From NCBI GenBank assembly GCA_013399115.1, contig VXAA01005188.1, positions 299,468 through 363,467 on the forward strand: a stretch of DNA of 64,000 bases. The letters run 5' to 3'. Of the stretch, positions 38,001-50,700 are shown piece after piece. The translations under genes were made by a program, and so were the position numbers. Position 1 is the stretch's first letter. Each line of letters opens with the position of its first letter. A model generated the notes under the pieces. That model was not told the DNA's origin and made no database searches. It was given only the letters and a program-made list of their open reading frames with translations. This DNA comes from Anseranas semipalmata (Eukaryota > Chordata > Aves > Anseriformes > Anseranatidae).

Positions 38001-38835
38001 ATGTCTATATTGGAGGCAGTTTATTAAAATGCAAACAAATCCTTTTCTTTGCTATGGCTGCCACTTCTTTTCCTCAGAGACGCATATTAATTGTCAGCTG
38101 AATAGGTGGTTCCTTCTACCTTCCTTCCCAGGTCTAGACCCAGGATTCCCTTCCTGTATCAGTTCTGGGTTTGTTAGTACAAATTGTGTCAGCTGTGGTT
38201 TGCTAGTATAGATACAGTCTGTTGACCAGGCTTGCATGTTTAAAGGCTAAGCTATATGCTTTCAGTAGAGTTCAGCTGAGGATGGAGTTTGTAATCATTC
38301 TTTGTGCTACTTTTTATTGTTGATCAAATAAGCACATACATATTTGGTAATAATCAGAATTAATTTTTTCAAATTAGTACGTAGCCTAAAGACTTAGAAG
38401 GAAGTTACTGTGCTATACTGAAGACTACAAGAACTTTAAAGAAAAGAGCAAAACAACACCAGCAAAGGTTAACATTTAGACCATCATATACAATCAACTT
38501 ATAAACAATTTCTGCCTGCAATCCTCAACATTACCTCTTGTTTTCCCAGTCTTGCTCTCTATCCAGGCAAATTATCCATGAATTCAATGGATATTTGACA
38601 ATTAAAACACAAAATAAAACGTTGGGATTAAGTCATTGCTCTGTATAAATCCTACTAAGCTAAAATAGTTTTGTTATTCTGGTCCAAGGAGATCTGGATT
38701 AAAGGCTGCTGCTATACCATATGGCAGCTTGATGCTGTAGTTTAACCCAACACTTACAGACATTTTTGCTAACCTAAAAATGAATACTACATTACACACT
38801 AAGTCTCAAAGCAAGTTTTACTTATGGAATAAATA

Positions 38836-38845
38836 CCATATATGG
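38836..38845. promoter_or_regulatory. CArG-box word (SRF-type site)
   Basis: CCATATATGG fits CC(A/T)6GG exactly. It is the first of several dyad-symmetric words within 85 bases. Whether SRF binds is unknown. Confidence 0.35.
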
Positions 38846-38896
38846 CTTTATCATATTCTAGTCTAATGAGACTAGATGATGGTACCTGAAATACAA

Positions 38897-38920
38897 ACAG
38901 GCATGTAATTACATGCCTGT
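38897..38920. repeat. Perfect 24-base palindrome
   Basis: Left arm ACAGGCATGTAA is followed directly by its reverse complement. The centre is TAATTA, a homeodomain-type core. Sixteen of twenty central positions also fit the p53-family double half-site, with the mismatches at the inner edge. A perfect 24-mer is unexpected by chance in 64 kb. Confidence 0.9.
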
Positions 38921-38930
38921 AGACTGCATT

Positions 38931-41900
38931 TCTGTTTTCTTACTCTGTGGAATAGTAATACTGGATACTAGTAAGAGTAGAGACTGGCATAATGGGACCT
39001 TCTGCTTTTTATAACACTTAAATGTATGTCATTAAAAAAACTTCAGTGTTGCAGCATAACTCTCAAAAGAGAGACTTAGTGGAATTTAGTAACTAATGTC
39101 AATCTATAGTAAAAGAAGGCATGAACCAATATTTGCAAATAGATACAAATTCTTTAACAGTAAGCTTAAGTAGGAATTCAAATAGTAACAGAAAAAATAC
39201 AGTAAAATAATATTCTTCTAAGTCTATAGTAAGGTTTTAAAGTAATATTTTCATTCATATAAGTCTAGGATGTCTGTCCTTAACTCTTGAGACAGAGTTC
39301 ACGCAATCACTCTACATGTAAAAGAGGTGACACCTCTGTTTTCCAGTACTTGGAGGAATCTGGAATTCTGAGGTCTCGTTGCCTTTGAATTTGACTCGTG
39401 TTCCTGTGAACAGAGCAGGTGAGAAGAATACAGCTCATGGGTGGTGTTATAAGCTAAAATTTTGAATTTTAAGCTTGCTGAGGCCCTACATTAAAGACTG
39501 AATGTAATTGGTTACTTCAGGTAGTGATAAATTTAGAATCAAGGCAGGGGAAAAAGATCATCTTAACTTAGATTAACTTAAAAGAGAAAAAATACCCCAT
39601 CACTGTCGATGGAACACATATTCTATCAAAACGGCAGTCACACTCTGTTCTATTGAGATTAACTTTACCTGCTGAATGTTGTGAAATTTATTTCAGTGGC
39701 CTATGACCACCATATATCAGCATCCGACCCCTATCTATATAAAACAATAAGCATAAGCTTAAGGATGTCTTAAAGGCTGTCTGAGAGATGTATATTTACT
39801 GACATATAACCTGACTAAAGCCAAACATCATTACCCCTGTGACTGATTGGAGGGCAGCCATAACTTAACAGTTTTATTTCCATTCTACAGCTGAGCTCCT
39901 TGACCATGCTAGCTGAGCTGACATGGCATTTCAAGTCTTGTTACCAGCTCAATGGTTCTCTTATTTAAAAAAAAAAAAAAAGAGTGGGGGGAGAAGAAGA
40001 AAAGGCACCTCTTCATTTAGCCTCTCCATCTTGATCACTACTGAAGGGCTATCAATAATTTCAACTTGGTTAAGCAGGTGGCTGAAGGTTAAATAAATTC
40101 TGCCTGGTTGTTTGCATGATCATAACTGAATTCAATAATTTTAATTGGAAGGAGATTTCTTTTTGACTATTCCCTGGGAAGTACTTATAGAGTCAAAGGA
40201 AAGAAGTTATTTTTGTGGAGAAGCAACTATACTTCGAACAAAAAGAACAAAATTAAAGTTGATGGGGCAAAGCAACCACACTTTGAAGGTTGTGAAAGGA
40301 AATCTAAAGGGATAGTAAAGTCTACATCCTTCCCTTTAAAATATAATATATACACACATACATAGATATATATACACATGCATACAGCAATTTAGATGAG
40401 GATGACTGGAACAGAAGTCATTGGTAATCCTGTAGTAAAGAAGGATTTTGCCAAACTGCTTTAATAGATTGTTAAAATCTATGAAAAGTGATCCCACTGA
40501 TTCATGTATGAATCATAATTTTAAAAGAAAATAAAATGGGCCATGCCCATTGACACCTAATTATTTACATTATGCACAGCTACCTATGTGTCTCAACCAA
40601 TGTGGGTAGTAATATTGTGTTAATAATGCATTCTGTGAACGCAGTATTCCTCTAACTTGCATCAGCTTTATGTTTGAGTATTTACTTCTAGGGAATATTC
40701 CTCTTTTATTTCAGTACAAGAAACTCCAAGCTCAATATGAATCAAATACACATGCTTTCACATGTAGCTGTACTAAGGTGATTTTGGAACTGACATACTC
40801 CTTGTTACTGAGATACAAGGAAAAAGTGCACTGAAATCAGTTGTAAATAATCAGAATAGTTTGTGACTTAAATAGCATGTGGTGCCCTGTTAAAAACAGG
40901 AAGAGAATTATGATTATGTTTTGAAGACTCATATAGCTGCTCTGCTCCATACAGGTTTAAGTGTATAGTCTATTTTTACACAGCAGCTGATTTTCAATAA
41001 TCAGATTACCTGCATTTTCAGTAGTTTGCTACTAAAAGGCAATGAACTAGTTTATAGAGTAGTCAGATTCAGGTCACAAGTCTTGAGTGCAACAGCATGC
41101 ACATGTATAGTTATCCCACATAGCAAGTGCCTTGACAAGCTTCATTCACCTTTCACTGCTTGACATACCAGATCCCTAATACCTACAAATAAAACATCTG
41201 AAGTTTGAGAAAAAATGAGCGATAAGCATGTGAAAGGGTGGGAAAAGAAGATTCACGAAATTCCTTACAGGTTTTCAAGACAAAACTGGATAAAGCCCTG
41301 AATAACCTGGTCCAATGTCACAGATGACCCTACTTTGATCAGAGGACTACACTACAGATCTACAGTGGGTCATTCCAGCCCAAGTTATCCTATGATCGTC
41401 TGACTCAATGATTGTTCAGACAGAAATCATAAGCCTGTTAAGTCTTCCTATTCCAATCCACATTATGTGCACCTGTTAGGCTGATGACAGAATTTGGCTC
41501 CTTAGGCAACAAATTCCAGGACCAGAATTTATCCACTGGTAGGTTTCATTCCACTGAAGGATAAATTAAGGTGGACTTCTAACATCTTTATTTATCCAAA
41601 AAATTAAAATATATTGAAAGAATTTGAAAGTGGATTTAAGAGAAGGCCATTATATGAACAGCAGCAGATCTCATCCAGAATGTCACATAAATATCATGCT
41701 ATCAAACACAAAATGTAAATTATTGTACATACTCTATAATTGAAAAGTGTATTATACATTAGTGAAGTCACCCATTTATCTCATCATAATCAGTTCCAAT
41801 AAAATCTCATTTAGGAAAGTTGAGAGTAGTTCAGGGTGGATGGTTATGAGGATATCAGTCATGTGAGTGTGCACTGAAACAGTTTTGAAAGCTAGTTCTC

Positions 41901-43690
41901 ATATGCAGAAATCCAATTATTGCATACCACATACGAAAACGTGAAAAATATGGACTAAAACTGTGGCATTCAGAAATATGGGAAAAAAAGTGAAGCAAGT
42001 ATACTGAATAATTATTTAAAATGTTTTTAGAAAATTTTTACTCAAACAAGATTTTACATTTGCAAGAAGTCATTACAGGAATGGCAGGGTGTTTAATGCT
42101 AATAAGAGATGGTTCAAAGGGGGAAAAATCCTCCGATAAATCATTTGAAGGTTCTGATGAAGTAGAACTTGGATCCAAACCTCTCATGCTTGATTTTATA
42201 AATCCAAACTTTCAGGAGGAGAAATTCTGAAAGACCAAGCATATGCAAGTCTGTTACAGAAAGGAAGTCAAGTGCAACCATTTTCTATCACTGCTGCCCT
42301 TCTACTGTAGCATTTTAGATAAAATAGCCTCCAGACATGAACTATAAATGTTTTTGATTGGGCTTGTTGATGTAAAAAGACATGAAACAGCCTAGTTTTG
42401 CCATTCATACAGTACATCCTTTCACCTGAATCACAGGAAGATTTGCTATCCTGGTTTCAACAAAAATGCCAGTGACTTAATCCAACAGTGAGATAATATA
42501 GATAGAATGCATATCATGACTACAGCTGAAGAAGCATTTCATGATGAATACTTAGTATGGTACCATTAGCCTCTTCTGAAATTAGCATTAATGATTTTTC
42601 TTTTCTGTTCCTCTACTTATTGTGCACAGCTGCTCACCTAATCACTTGCATAAACTTGTCTTAACCGACGGATTATTATTATACATCCATCACTCTTCAG
42701 ACAGTTGTAATGTAAGCTATACTGATGTTCTCTTCCCTTCATGTTCCAAAATTTAAACTTTCTACACAGCTACTTCCCATTCCATTGCAGCTATTCAAGT
42801 ACATCCATACTGATGTCAATATTTACATGTAGATATATTTAAGTAACTTCTGAATCCAGCAATTTCATGAAGAATAGTAACTCAACCGTCTACATGTTCA
42901 TATGCAAAATGGGGTACAAGAAGTAAGAAAATATAAGCTTGACAAAAAGAATATCCACACATGTTCTTTACAGTTTTTGGTATTTACTAAGCTCCAGATA
43001 TAAACCTCCCTCAAATGCTGCATTTCAACCTGATTTCTTATATTGTGGTATACTTCTTTCTTCACAAAATCCAGTGGATTCTAAACAAAGGGATTTCTTG
43101 AAAAACTCCAGGGAAAAAAAGTTAACCATTTTGACTATCCTGTTCTTGCAGGTATAGCTAGCCCTGATTTTTCTGCTTTGCCTGGCTACAGGTACAGCCA
43201 TATAATACACACAATTCATCCAATTTTAATAACATATGAGTAGACTAGGGCACTCAGGGACCTGGAAGATTCAGCTTGACAAAGGGTATGAAAAACCTCA
43301 CTTAAATCTGTGAATATTACTCACCATGAGAACTTTACTACCCTTGCGCTCCCCAGAGAACATTTTTTGCAATCTCAGCAGTGTGTGAACTTTAAATTGT
43401 TTCATTTAAGAGAAATAATTCTATAGTAGAAAAACTTTTTGTCAAGTTACATAGAAAGCTAAAACCTGCTTACTGTTCTCCTTCCCTAGTTCTATAGCAT
43501 CTACCTTAAACCAGCAGTGAAAATTTTGAAATATGCTGGGCTTTTGCCAGCTTTTTAAATGAGTGTATGTGATTTAGTTCATATTTTCAGACCTCCTTAT
43601 TAAATACCTCCCAGATCCATCTTGCCTAATATTTGATCCAGCAAGTTTAATGACCATTCCTTCATTAAACATTACAAGATTTTTAAGACC
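38931..43690. other. Intergenic sequence, no gene recognised
   Basis: AT-rich, with a TA/CA simple repeat at 40336-40384 and one CR1-like fragment at about 41.3 kb. Nothing else is recognised. Confidence 0.55.
41262..41405 (+). mobile_element. Diverged CR1-like LINE 3' fragment
   Basis: Shares the order of CR1 3' words: GTTTTCAAGACAAAACTGGA, TAAAGCCCTGAATAACCTGG, TCATTCCAGCCCAAG and a decayed TCCTATGATC end. It is clearly older than the element at 23 kb. Assignment rests on remembered consensus. Confidence 0.65.
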
Positions 43691-43876
43691 TTGGCAGTGC
43701 TGCATTTCATTCAATAACCTAGTGCTGCTACAAAGTCAACACTGAGTGCCAAGTTAATCCCTCGTGTCCACTAATTATGTCCAGTGCTGCATCTTCTTGG
43801 GTGAGCCTGAATCGCTGGGGAAGTGCAGGATTTCCAGGCCAATGGATTCGGCACTCCAGCTATATCTCATGCCTTG

Positions 43877-43890
43877 ACACTAGATGTCAG
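43877..43890 (+). promoter_or_regulatory. CTCF-like core word
   Basis: ACACTAGATGTCAG fits 12 of 14 positions of CCASYAGRKGGCRS (mismatches at positions 1 and 11). Without a matrix score this is only a candidate. Confidence 0.3.
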
Positions 43891-44505
43891 CGAAGGGTAA
43901 TTGTTGTCTCAATTTAGAGGCCAGCCCAGGTAGCTACTAGCAACCTCTGTTCATGTTTTATAGCAAAGGTGAAGTATAGCTTAATACAAGCATCTGACAT
44001 ATATTACAATAAAAAAGAATATAGTTGTCTAGTGTTTTTAAAGTCAGTCATAAAAGATGAATAATGATGCAGTTTAAAGCTAAAAGACAGCTGCCAAGCT
44101 GAATGGCCATGATGGATGTCTAAACACCCAGTGTGGAGAAATCCTGTTCCCTAGAGACCACCATCCAAAAAATTAATTACTGCGATTCAGCATCTTTAAA
44201 TGTGCCACTTAATATACTGCCACCATAATTAAATTTCCAGCCCTGTGACCTTGAGACCATTTCCTGAGATAATAAATGAGATCAAGGTTTAATCGATGCA
44301 GATGCAAGTAGAAGCTGTCCAAGGAAGCACAAAGCCATCACGATATAGTCAAGGTCAGGAAAGAAAAACCAAGTGAAGCTGCGAATCAACACTAATTGCT
44401 TTCTTATGATAAAAGATGTTTATTTTAATTTGCTTTATTTGCAAACAATAGTTCCATCGTGGTACTCTCTGACAGCAGCTTTTTAAATTCTAGCCACAGA
44501 TGAAG

Positions 44506-44519
44506 TCAGCAGAGGGCAT
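44506..44519 (+). promoter_or_regulatory. CTCF-like core word
   Basis: TCAGCAGAGGGCAT fits 12 of 14 positions of CCASYAGRKGGCRS, including the complete YAGRKGGC core. It has the same orientation as the word at 43877. Confidence 0.4.
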
Positions 44520-44669
44520 ATTTGCTTTCTTGTAGATAGCACTTTCTGTAGCTAATGAAGCTATATTCCATAACACAATGAGATCTGATAGCCAAGCTCA
44601 TCACGCATCAAACAATACAAAGAGAAGAAACAACTGACTGTTTCAGGTACACTCCTTCCTTTCTAATGC

Positions 44670-44727
44670 AAAAAAAAAAAAAANNNNNNNNNNNNNNNNN
44701 NNNNNNNNNNNNNAAAAAAAAAAAAAA
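44670..44727 (+). repeat. Poly-A tract containing a 30-base N gap
   Basis: A run of A flanks N from 44684 to 44713 on both sides. The gap is most simply an unresolved homopolymer. No retroposon body or target-site duplication is visible beside it. Confidence 0.85.
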
Positions 44728-47700
44728 GAAATGTAGGAGAGATTTTGGTAGAGAGGTGGAGATATGAAGGCTATTTTATGTCCTTTTGAAGTATGACTGA
44801 CACAAAGGATATAGTATGAGTTCTCCTGTTGGACTTTTCTAACTGCTAAATCAGACACTAAATGTGAACACAAAGCTACAAAGCAAGCGAGTTCACAGCT
44901 AAAGAAAGCAGAGTTTTTAAAAAGACTGTAGGCTGGCCAGTATTCCTCATAGCATCATTTAACCTCTTCCAATAGGGTTTTTGAAGTTCTGGTCATTTAA
45001 AGTACCAACTGGAAATAAAGGGGGGATGTCTAGAGAAGTAGCACTTTTGTTTTGTAGCAGTGTTATGCTGCAGTGATTACATGGTTAAGTTACATACAAG
45101 TCAGAGCATGAATTCTTTCTTTACAGTACGGTAGCCATTATTCAACACAGTAAAGGTGCCAGTTTGCTATCACACTATTCCAGTTTTGTATTCTAAAGCT
45201 CTGCTTGTATTTAAAACCTCTAGCAATTCAGCAAGGTGTGCCCACCTACATTGCTCACCACTTCTCCAACACTATGCTGTGATCTTGGAGCGAGTTGAGT
45301 GATACCACTGCTGCATTTAAATAGGGGATTCCTGAATTAAGATGTATTTGCATGTGTCTTTAAAAAAAAAAAAAAAAAAAAGCTGTATCTGTAATATGAA
45401 CCTTCTTTTTGACTGAACTATAGGTAATTAGTAATGTGCCATGGTGAATTTTTATTTTATTTTATTATTTTCTGGACAACAACTCCTAGCTGTATGTATG
45501 ACAACATAAGCTCTATGTGTTTAATGCACAGGACTTGCTTTAGTTCTCTTTCTTTCTCTCTCTCTCTTTTTTTTTTTTTTTTGGTAGTGGAATACAGAAA
45601 GAAACGTGCAGGAGTCGGCAAGCCAAACAGGGAAAATTATGTATTTAAGGACCATGGTACAAGAGTCTAACACAAAATACATGTTTATAGGACTGTTTCT
45701 GCAGTTCTGTACCATGTCAAGGAAAGACCACAGTTCTTCTCATGTCCACTCATAAATCTGACCTGTACTTGAACATCTCAGTTTTTATTTAAAGAAACAC
45801 ATTTCTGCAATGAAGCCCTTCCCATTGTGCAGTGCCAGCATTTTGAATTTTCAGTCACATCAGAACTCTGACCTGATAAAAGGAAACCACTTTAAGAGAT
45901 AAGGGATAAATTTCATTGTAAGATGCATCAGCACTCACCTATATCACTGCTGATTCTCCCAATAAGTACCTCAGCCTTTGCACTTATGCCAAAAATGATG
46001 CATTTCCCAAGTCACACCTGAACAGCCAAGTTCCACACTGTCCAGTGACAATTGCTACAAAGTAGTATACATGGCCAACACTAAAACCTCACATAACTTG
46101 AAAATGCTGGAAGACAAGTGAAATAAACCACATTTAACATCACAAACTAATACAAGGAAAAAAATCTGATGACTTCATTTCCATGAATTTTCCTCAGTGT
46201 ATGTCAAAATTTCAGTCTATCACACAATTATACCATTGAAGATCTTGCTTAGATCCCACAATATCAGTCAGAAAACAATGGAATCAACATAGTCTGCTGT
46301 CTTAGAACGAGTGGTTCCATAACAAATCATCCAGTCTTTTAAGAGCAAAATGTATAAACATAGAACCTAGAAGCGGACCTATGATTTTAACAGAAGTAAA
46401 CATTACTGGAGCTCTCATACACTTAATGAGTTGAAGTGAAAGTGTCTCTGCAGCTAAGTCAAGTCTCCTTAATCATATGCTGTTAGAGAAATTTGAACTA
46501 GGTGATAGTAAGGGGAACATGCATTTAAAAAATTAAGATTTTCTAACTTTTTGAGACCAACCTTGTGTAGACGTAGGCTTCCTCTCATTTCAAGACGTAT
46601 AGCAAAAAACAGCCTGTGGAAGAATGTTCTGACACCTAAAACCTCAGAGCTGTAAAAAGCATGGAAGCAATCAGTAAGAGGACAGAGAGATGAAACTATG
46701 AAACAATGTAGACAATAGATCTTTAAATAATAGTACTTGGACGTAATTTGTTATGAAATAGGTATTAAGCAACAATCTCTATCAATCCAGTCAACATCAA
46801 ATACATTAAATTGTGAAGCACTGTAAATTCCAAGGTTAAAACACAAATGACAGACTTATAGAAATAACATCCGAAGCAAATCAATGGGGTTGGGTTGATG
46901 TACAAAACCCCAATGGTGACCAAGATTGTAGAGAACTCGAAAATCATTCCACAACAGCAAGACTAATGTAAAAACAGAACAAAACAGAACAGTCCACTAA
47001 CTGTCATGGATTTAAGACTTCAATGTACAAAAAAGCTTAGAGGACATATTAGAAAAAAAAAAAAAAAACACAAAAAAGCAAACGTCACAGGGGCTGCTGT
47101 GATGTAGCATTAACTTCACTGAAAGTTTCCAGAGATAACTATATGATCAGGGAATGTTTTCAGAGTGTATAAGTCACAGGACTGTGCCATATTGCATCCT
47201 TAACATTCATATTAATCCTGTGTGTGCGGATGCACACTTGTGAAACCTGAAGAGGAAACATTGGGTATGATTAAGACAATTATTTCCTGGTCCAAAACTA
47301 TCAGCTAGGGAAAGTGTTAGTAAAACAGCCATCATGTCTGCAAAATAATGCAACAGAATCTCCCTGAGGACATCTATCCATCTGTGGCTCTGAAAAATAG
47401 CTCTGAAAGATCAGGGAGTAGGGGGTGGTATATACTGTTTCAGAACAAAATTTTCTGGGGACATGGGGATAAGCAGTAGAGTTGGACTTGATTTAGACTG
47501 AATCAGTAGCATACTGAAAATTAAAACCAACATTTGTTGAAACTTGTAGTTGATCTGCCTTCAGTCTAATGCAAATAAAGCTGGAATTAAAAAAAATACT
47601 TAAGTTAAAACTTCCTAAATTTACATGGACTTTTGGCTATATGCTTGTATTTGTAGGTAAGCTGGGAAATCCTCTCTACCTTACTTGAAGTGTTTCCTCT

Positions 47701-50700
47701 AGTCATTCTGTACTTACCAGTAAGACGTTGAGAGAACGAAAGTAAGGGTAAACTAATTTCTTTACTCTTATCTAACAGGCTAGTGTTTGTAATTAGTCCA
47801 CTGTTCTACCACCATTCTCAATAAAAAGTCACTGCATAACAGATGTCATTGCAAGACAAATGCCACAGAGGGCCACTACTGGCAGTTGCCAACTTTTCTT
47901 ATTGAAAGAAGACAACCTGAAGGCTACTGCTGTTAAGAACAATGGGCAGTTTCAAAGGAGAACAGGCAACACTTCAATTACAAATTTTTGTTTTACATTT
48001 TTAGCCTAATTTGATCTCTTTGTAATAAACAAGATGTTTTACATATGCCTAGTAGGAATAATTGATAGTTCATGCTTCTGTTTGTTATACTTGTTAAAAT
48101 ATTTGCATTTAAAAGCAAAGTTGGACTTCTAGCTCTAGGCTATGTATATGTCTTTCCTAAGGATTCTCAACTAGAAGAAGCATTTTGAATTATAATTGTC
48201 TTCCAAATCTTAAATTAAGAGAGACAGAACACTGTTAACCCTTCACTTAAATCACTTATCAATGTGAAAACAAATTGTGATTTAGGAAAGTTGAGTAGTG
48301 GGCTACACTAGCAGATAGGCTCCAGTCACTTGACTCCTCCTATATTCAATCAGTAAGATCAGACAGATGAGTAAAGATTACTTATGCCATCACAGGTTGG
48401 AAGATCAGACCTTAGGTAATTACAGTATTAGAACACAACATGTACTTTATGGGGAGATCAATTTTATAGTTAAAAGCTTTATAGCTTGATTCAGAAAAGC
48501 AAATTACTTGAAACTTTGCAGAAAATAGTAATAGATCATGAAAGAAGAGGTCCTGTGTTCAGAACTCTTGCTGAACTCCTCACACGAGCATTTCTTACCT
48601 TAAAAAAGATGTGTTGTACAGGATGCTTCATGCGTTGGGATTATGCAATGTTACAACATATGCACTACAGAGATACACAGCTGTTTAGTTAACAGCTGTA
48701 AGACTAATATTTGAAGGCCAAGATCTTCAAAGTTACTTGTTAGCTTTCCATGTCTCTCTTTTGTGATGTGCATGTCGAAACATCAAGAGGCTGAGGAGAC
48801 AGAAGCAATCAGAGTTTTCCAACTTGCAGACTCTTCTGAAATACCTGGAGCTTAGCAGCACAAAACTGCACAGTAAAATTACTAGTTTCTTTTCAACACA
48901 TGGCTGATATCTTTTTTCATTTGAACACCTCGATAGCAATGTATGAATACACAAAACATCAGAGTAAACCCACAGCTTAACTCATAATGTATATAGCTTT
49001 TAAAATCTGAGTATTGTAATAGCTATGCTCATTTTATGTAAGGTCACATCTTATTGTAACAACCTTCATTTTAAGCATGTGCACATGTAGGCAGAAGATG
49101 ACTCACTTTGTGTACAACTCAAAACTGCTGAGAAAGCAGTATGTGCTGAACATGACTTCCTGTGCCCAGTTCTGTGTCAGCCGGCTCCACTCCTTGCAGC
49201 TGCAGTCCAACGCAGCAGTATTCACTAACCCTGACCGAAATTTGCAGCAGCAGAGCTCTCTCTGTTCCTTCCCACACTTGGGTGTTCTTGCAGCAGATTT
49301 CATGCCAAATCCCAGCTCTTTATATCTCTCTTGGTTATCACCTCTTGCTCTAGTAAGAAATAAAAAGGGGAAAGGCAGGGAAACTGGCTGGGCTTTTGCC
49401 TTCTTCCTGAGGGAACCACCTTCAGAGACGGAGCAGAGGTAAGCAGTTGTCACATCTGTCACAGTTGTGAACTGACCATACTGAGCTCCACTATCATCTA
49501 TCTGCATATGAGTTTTTATGTCAATCTAGGCAGAGCCTACAACGAGCCTCAGCATTAGAGAAAGTACAGCCAAAGCCTAGGAAAGACAGAGACTTTGTGT
49601 TCATGCACTGATGTCATTCTGTCCTGTGATTTATTCTGCAAATGCAGAGGGATATGCCTTACTAGTTCATGCTTTGGTTTTCACCAGAAATTACTGTTAT
49701 TAAACCTTGTTAGATGGCAAATGAAGCCTGTGGTATTAAAAACAACATAAGGGAAGTGCAGAGTCCTGTACAGTTAAGTAAATACATCACCTAGAGAAAG
49801 AAATGAGAATGAAGTAATGGCTTGACAGTAGCAAGGTGTCAATTCCTTACTTCTGCAGCCACAAAAAGATATTATTTTGTAAGATTATTTTGAGGCATTC
49901 TGTGAAAAAATAAGTAGATGAAATAGTTTGTAATGTTATTGTAATGTTATTCTTTAGTCAAGCAAAAGCACAGCAATTTGCATATCAGGTACTATATCCA
50001 GCTGAGGGACTTGCCAGCAGCAACCCAATCAAAAAAATGAAGCTTTGGCTAGCTCTGAAATACTTAACTGTCCTTGGCAAATATGGATACCAACATGTTT
50101 TGCTGGAATTACAGACTTTTTATTAATAGTTTCCTGCCCCGCATACTGCACTGAAGATGAGAGAACTAAGTGCTTACAGTGAAACAGTAGGGAGGCTTAT
50201 TAAATCAATACACATCTGTTAGATAATGGGCTCTAAGTCAAGAATGTTATTCTGAAAACCTCTCAGAAAATCGTTGCTTGTTTGGCAGTGTTTTCCTTAA
50301 GCTGTTTCCTCGTTGAAGGATCCCCTCCACAGCTGACCATCTATTTTGTAGTGTTCAGTTCCTAACAAGTGTATCCAAACACCTCTGCCAAATGGAAAGG
50401 ATTCTCCAAAAATCTCAGACAATATTCTTAAGTATGCCAGCAAGTGACAGCAAGATGCTGTAAAGTTTAAACCTCTTCATCCCATAACAGGAGGTTAAGG
50501 CATTAGGAACACTAAGTAAGCTAACAGGAGCCAATAAAAACCCTATACTAGTTGCAATGTGCAAGTAACAATTTATAATGACATCTTGAAATACCTGTGA
50601 AATTATACGCAGATATATATTAAATATATTTTAAACATACATTTTAATGTATTAAATAGATTTTAAACATATCTTGCGGCACATGTATAAAAGTGTTGGG

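Larger units (their letters stand above)
23141..38830. other. Intergenic sequence, no gene recognised
   Basis: About 15.7 kb of AT-rich DNA. It contains microsatellites at 29268, 30490 and 35001 and CAAA/GTTT-type simple repeats at about 23651 and 28928. No frame over 150 codons exists and no protein family is recognised (the longest is the 147-codon plus frame at 37403-37846). Blocks at about 25.1-26.0 kb and 27.06-27.43 kb look less repetitive and rich in transcription-factor-like words. Confidence 0.6.

Noticed and set aside
44670..44727. Poly-A with gap as the tail of a retroposed gene
   Set aside because: No gene body or target-site duplication can be seen on either side.
47401..47520. 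Possible CR1 remnant (word GTTGGACTTGATT)
   Set aside because: Only one short word matches and no second CR1 landmark lies at the right distance.
47866..47895. CTCF-like word CAGAGGGC
   Set aside because: Only the inner core fits; the flanking CCAS and RS positions do not.
49077..49507. Overlapping 121- and 134-codon frames on opposite strands
   Set aside because: No known family, no splice sites in a gene-like order, and both strands open equally, which suggests composition rather than coding.
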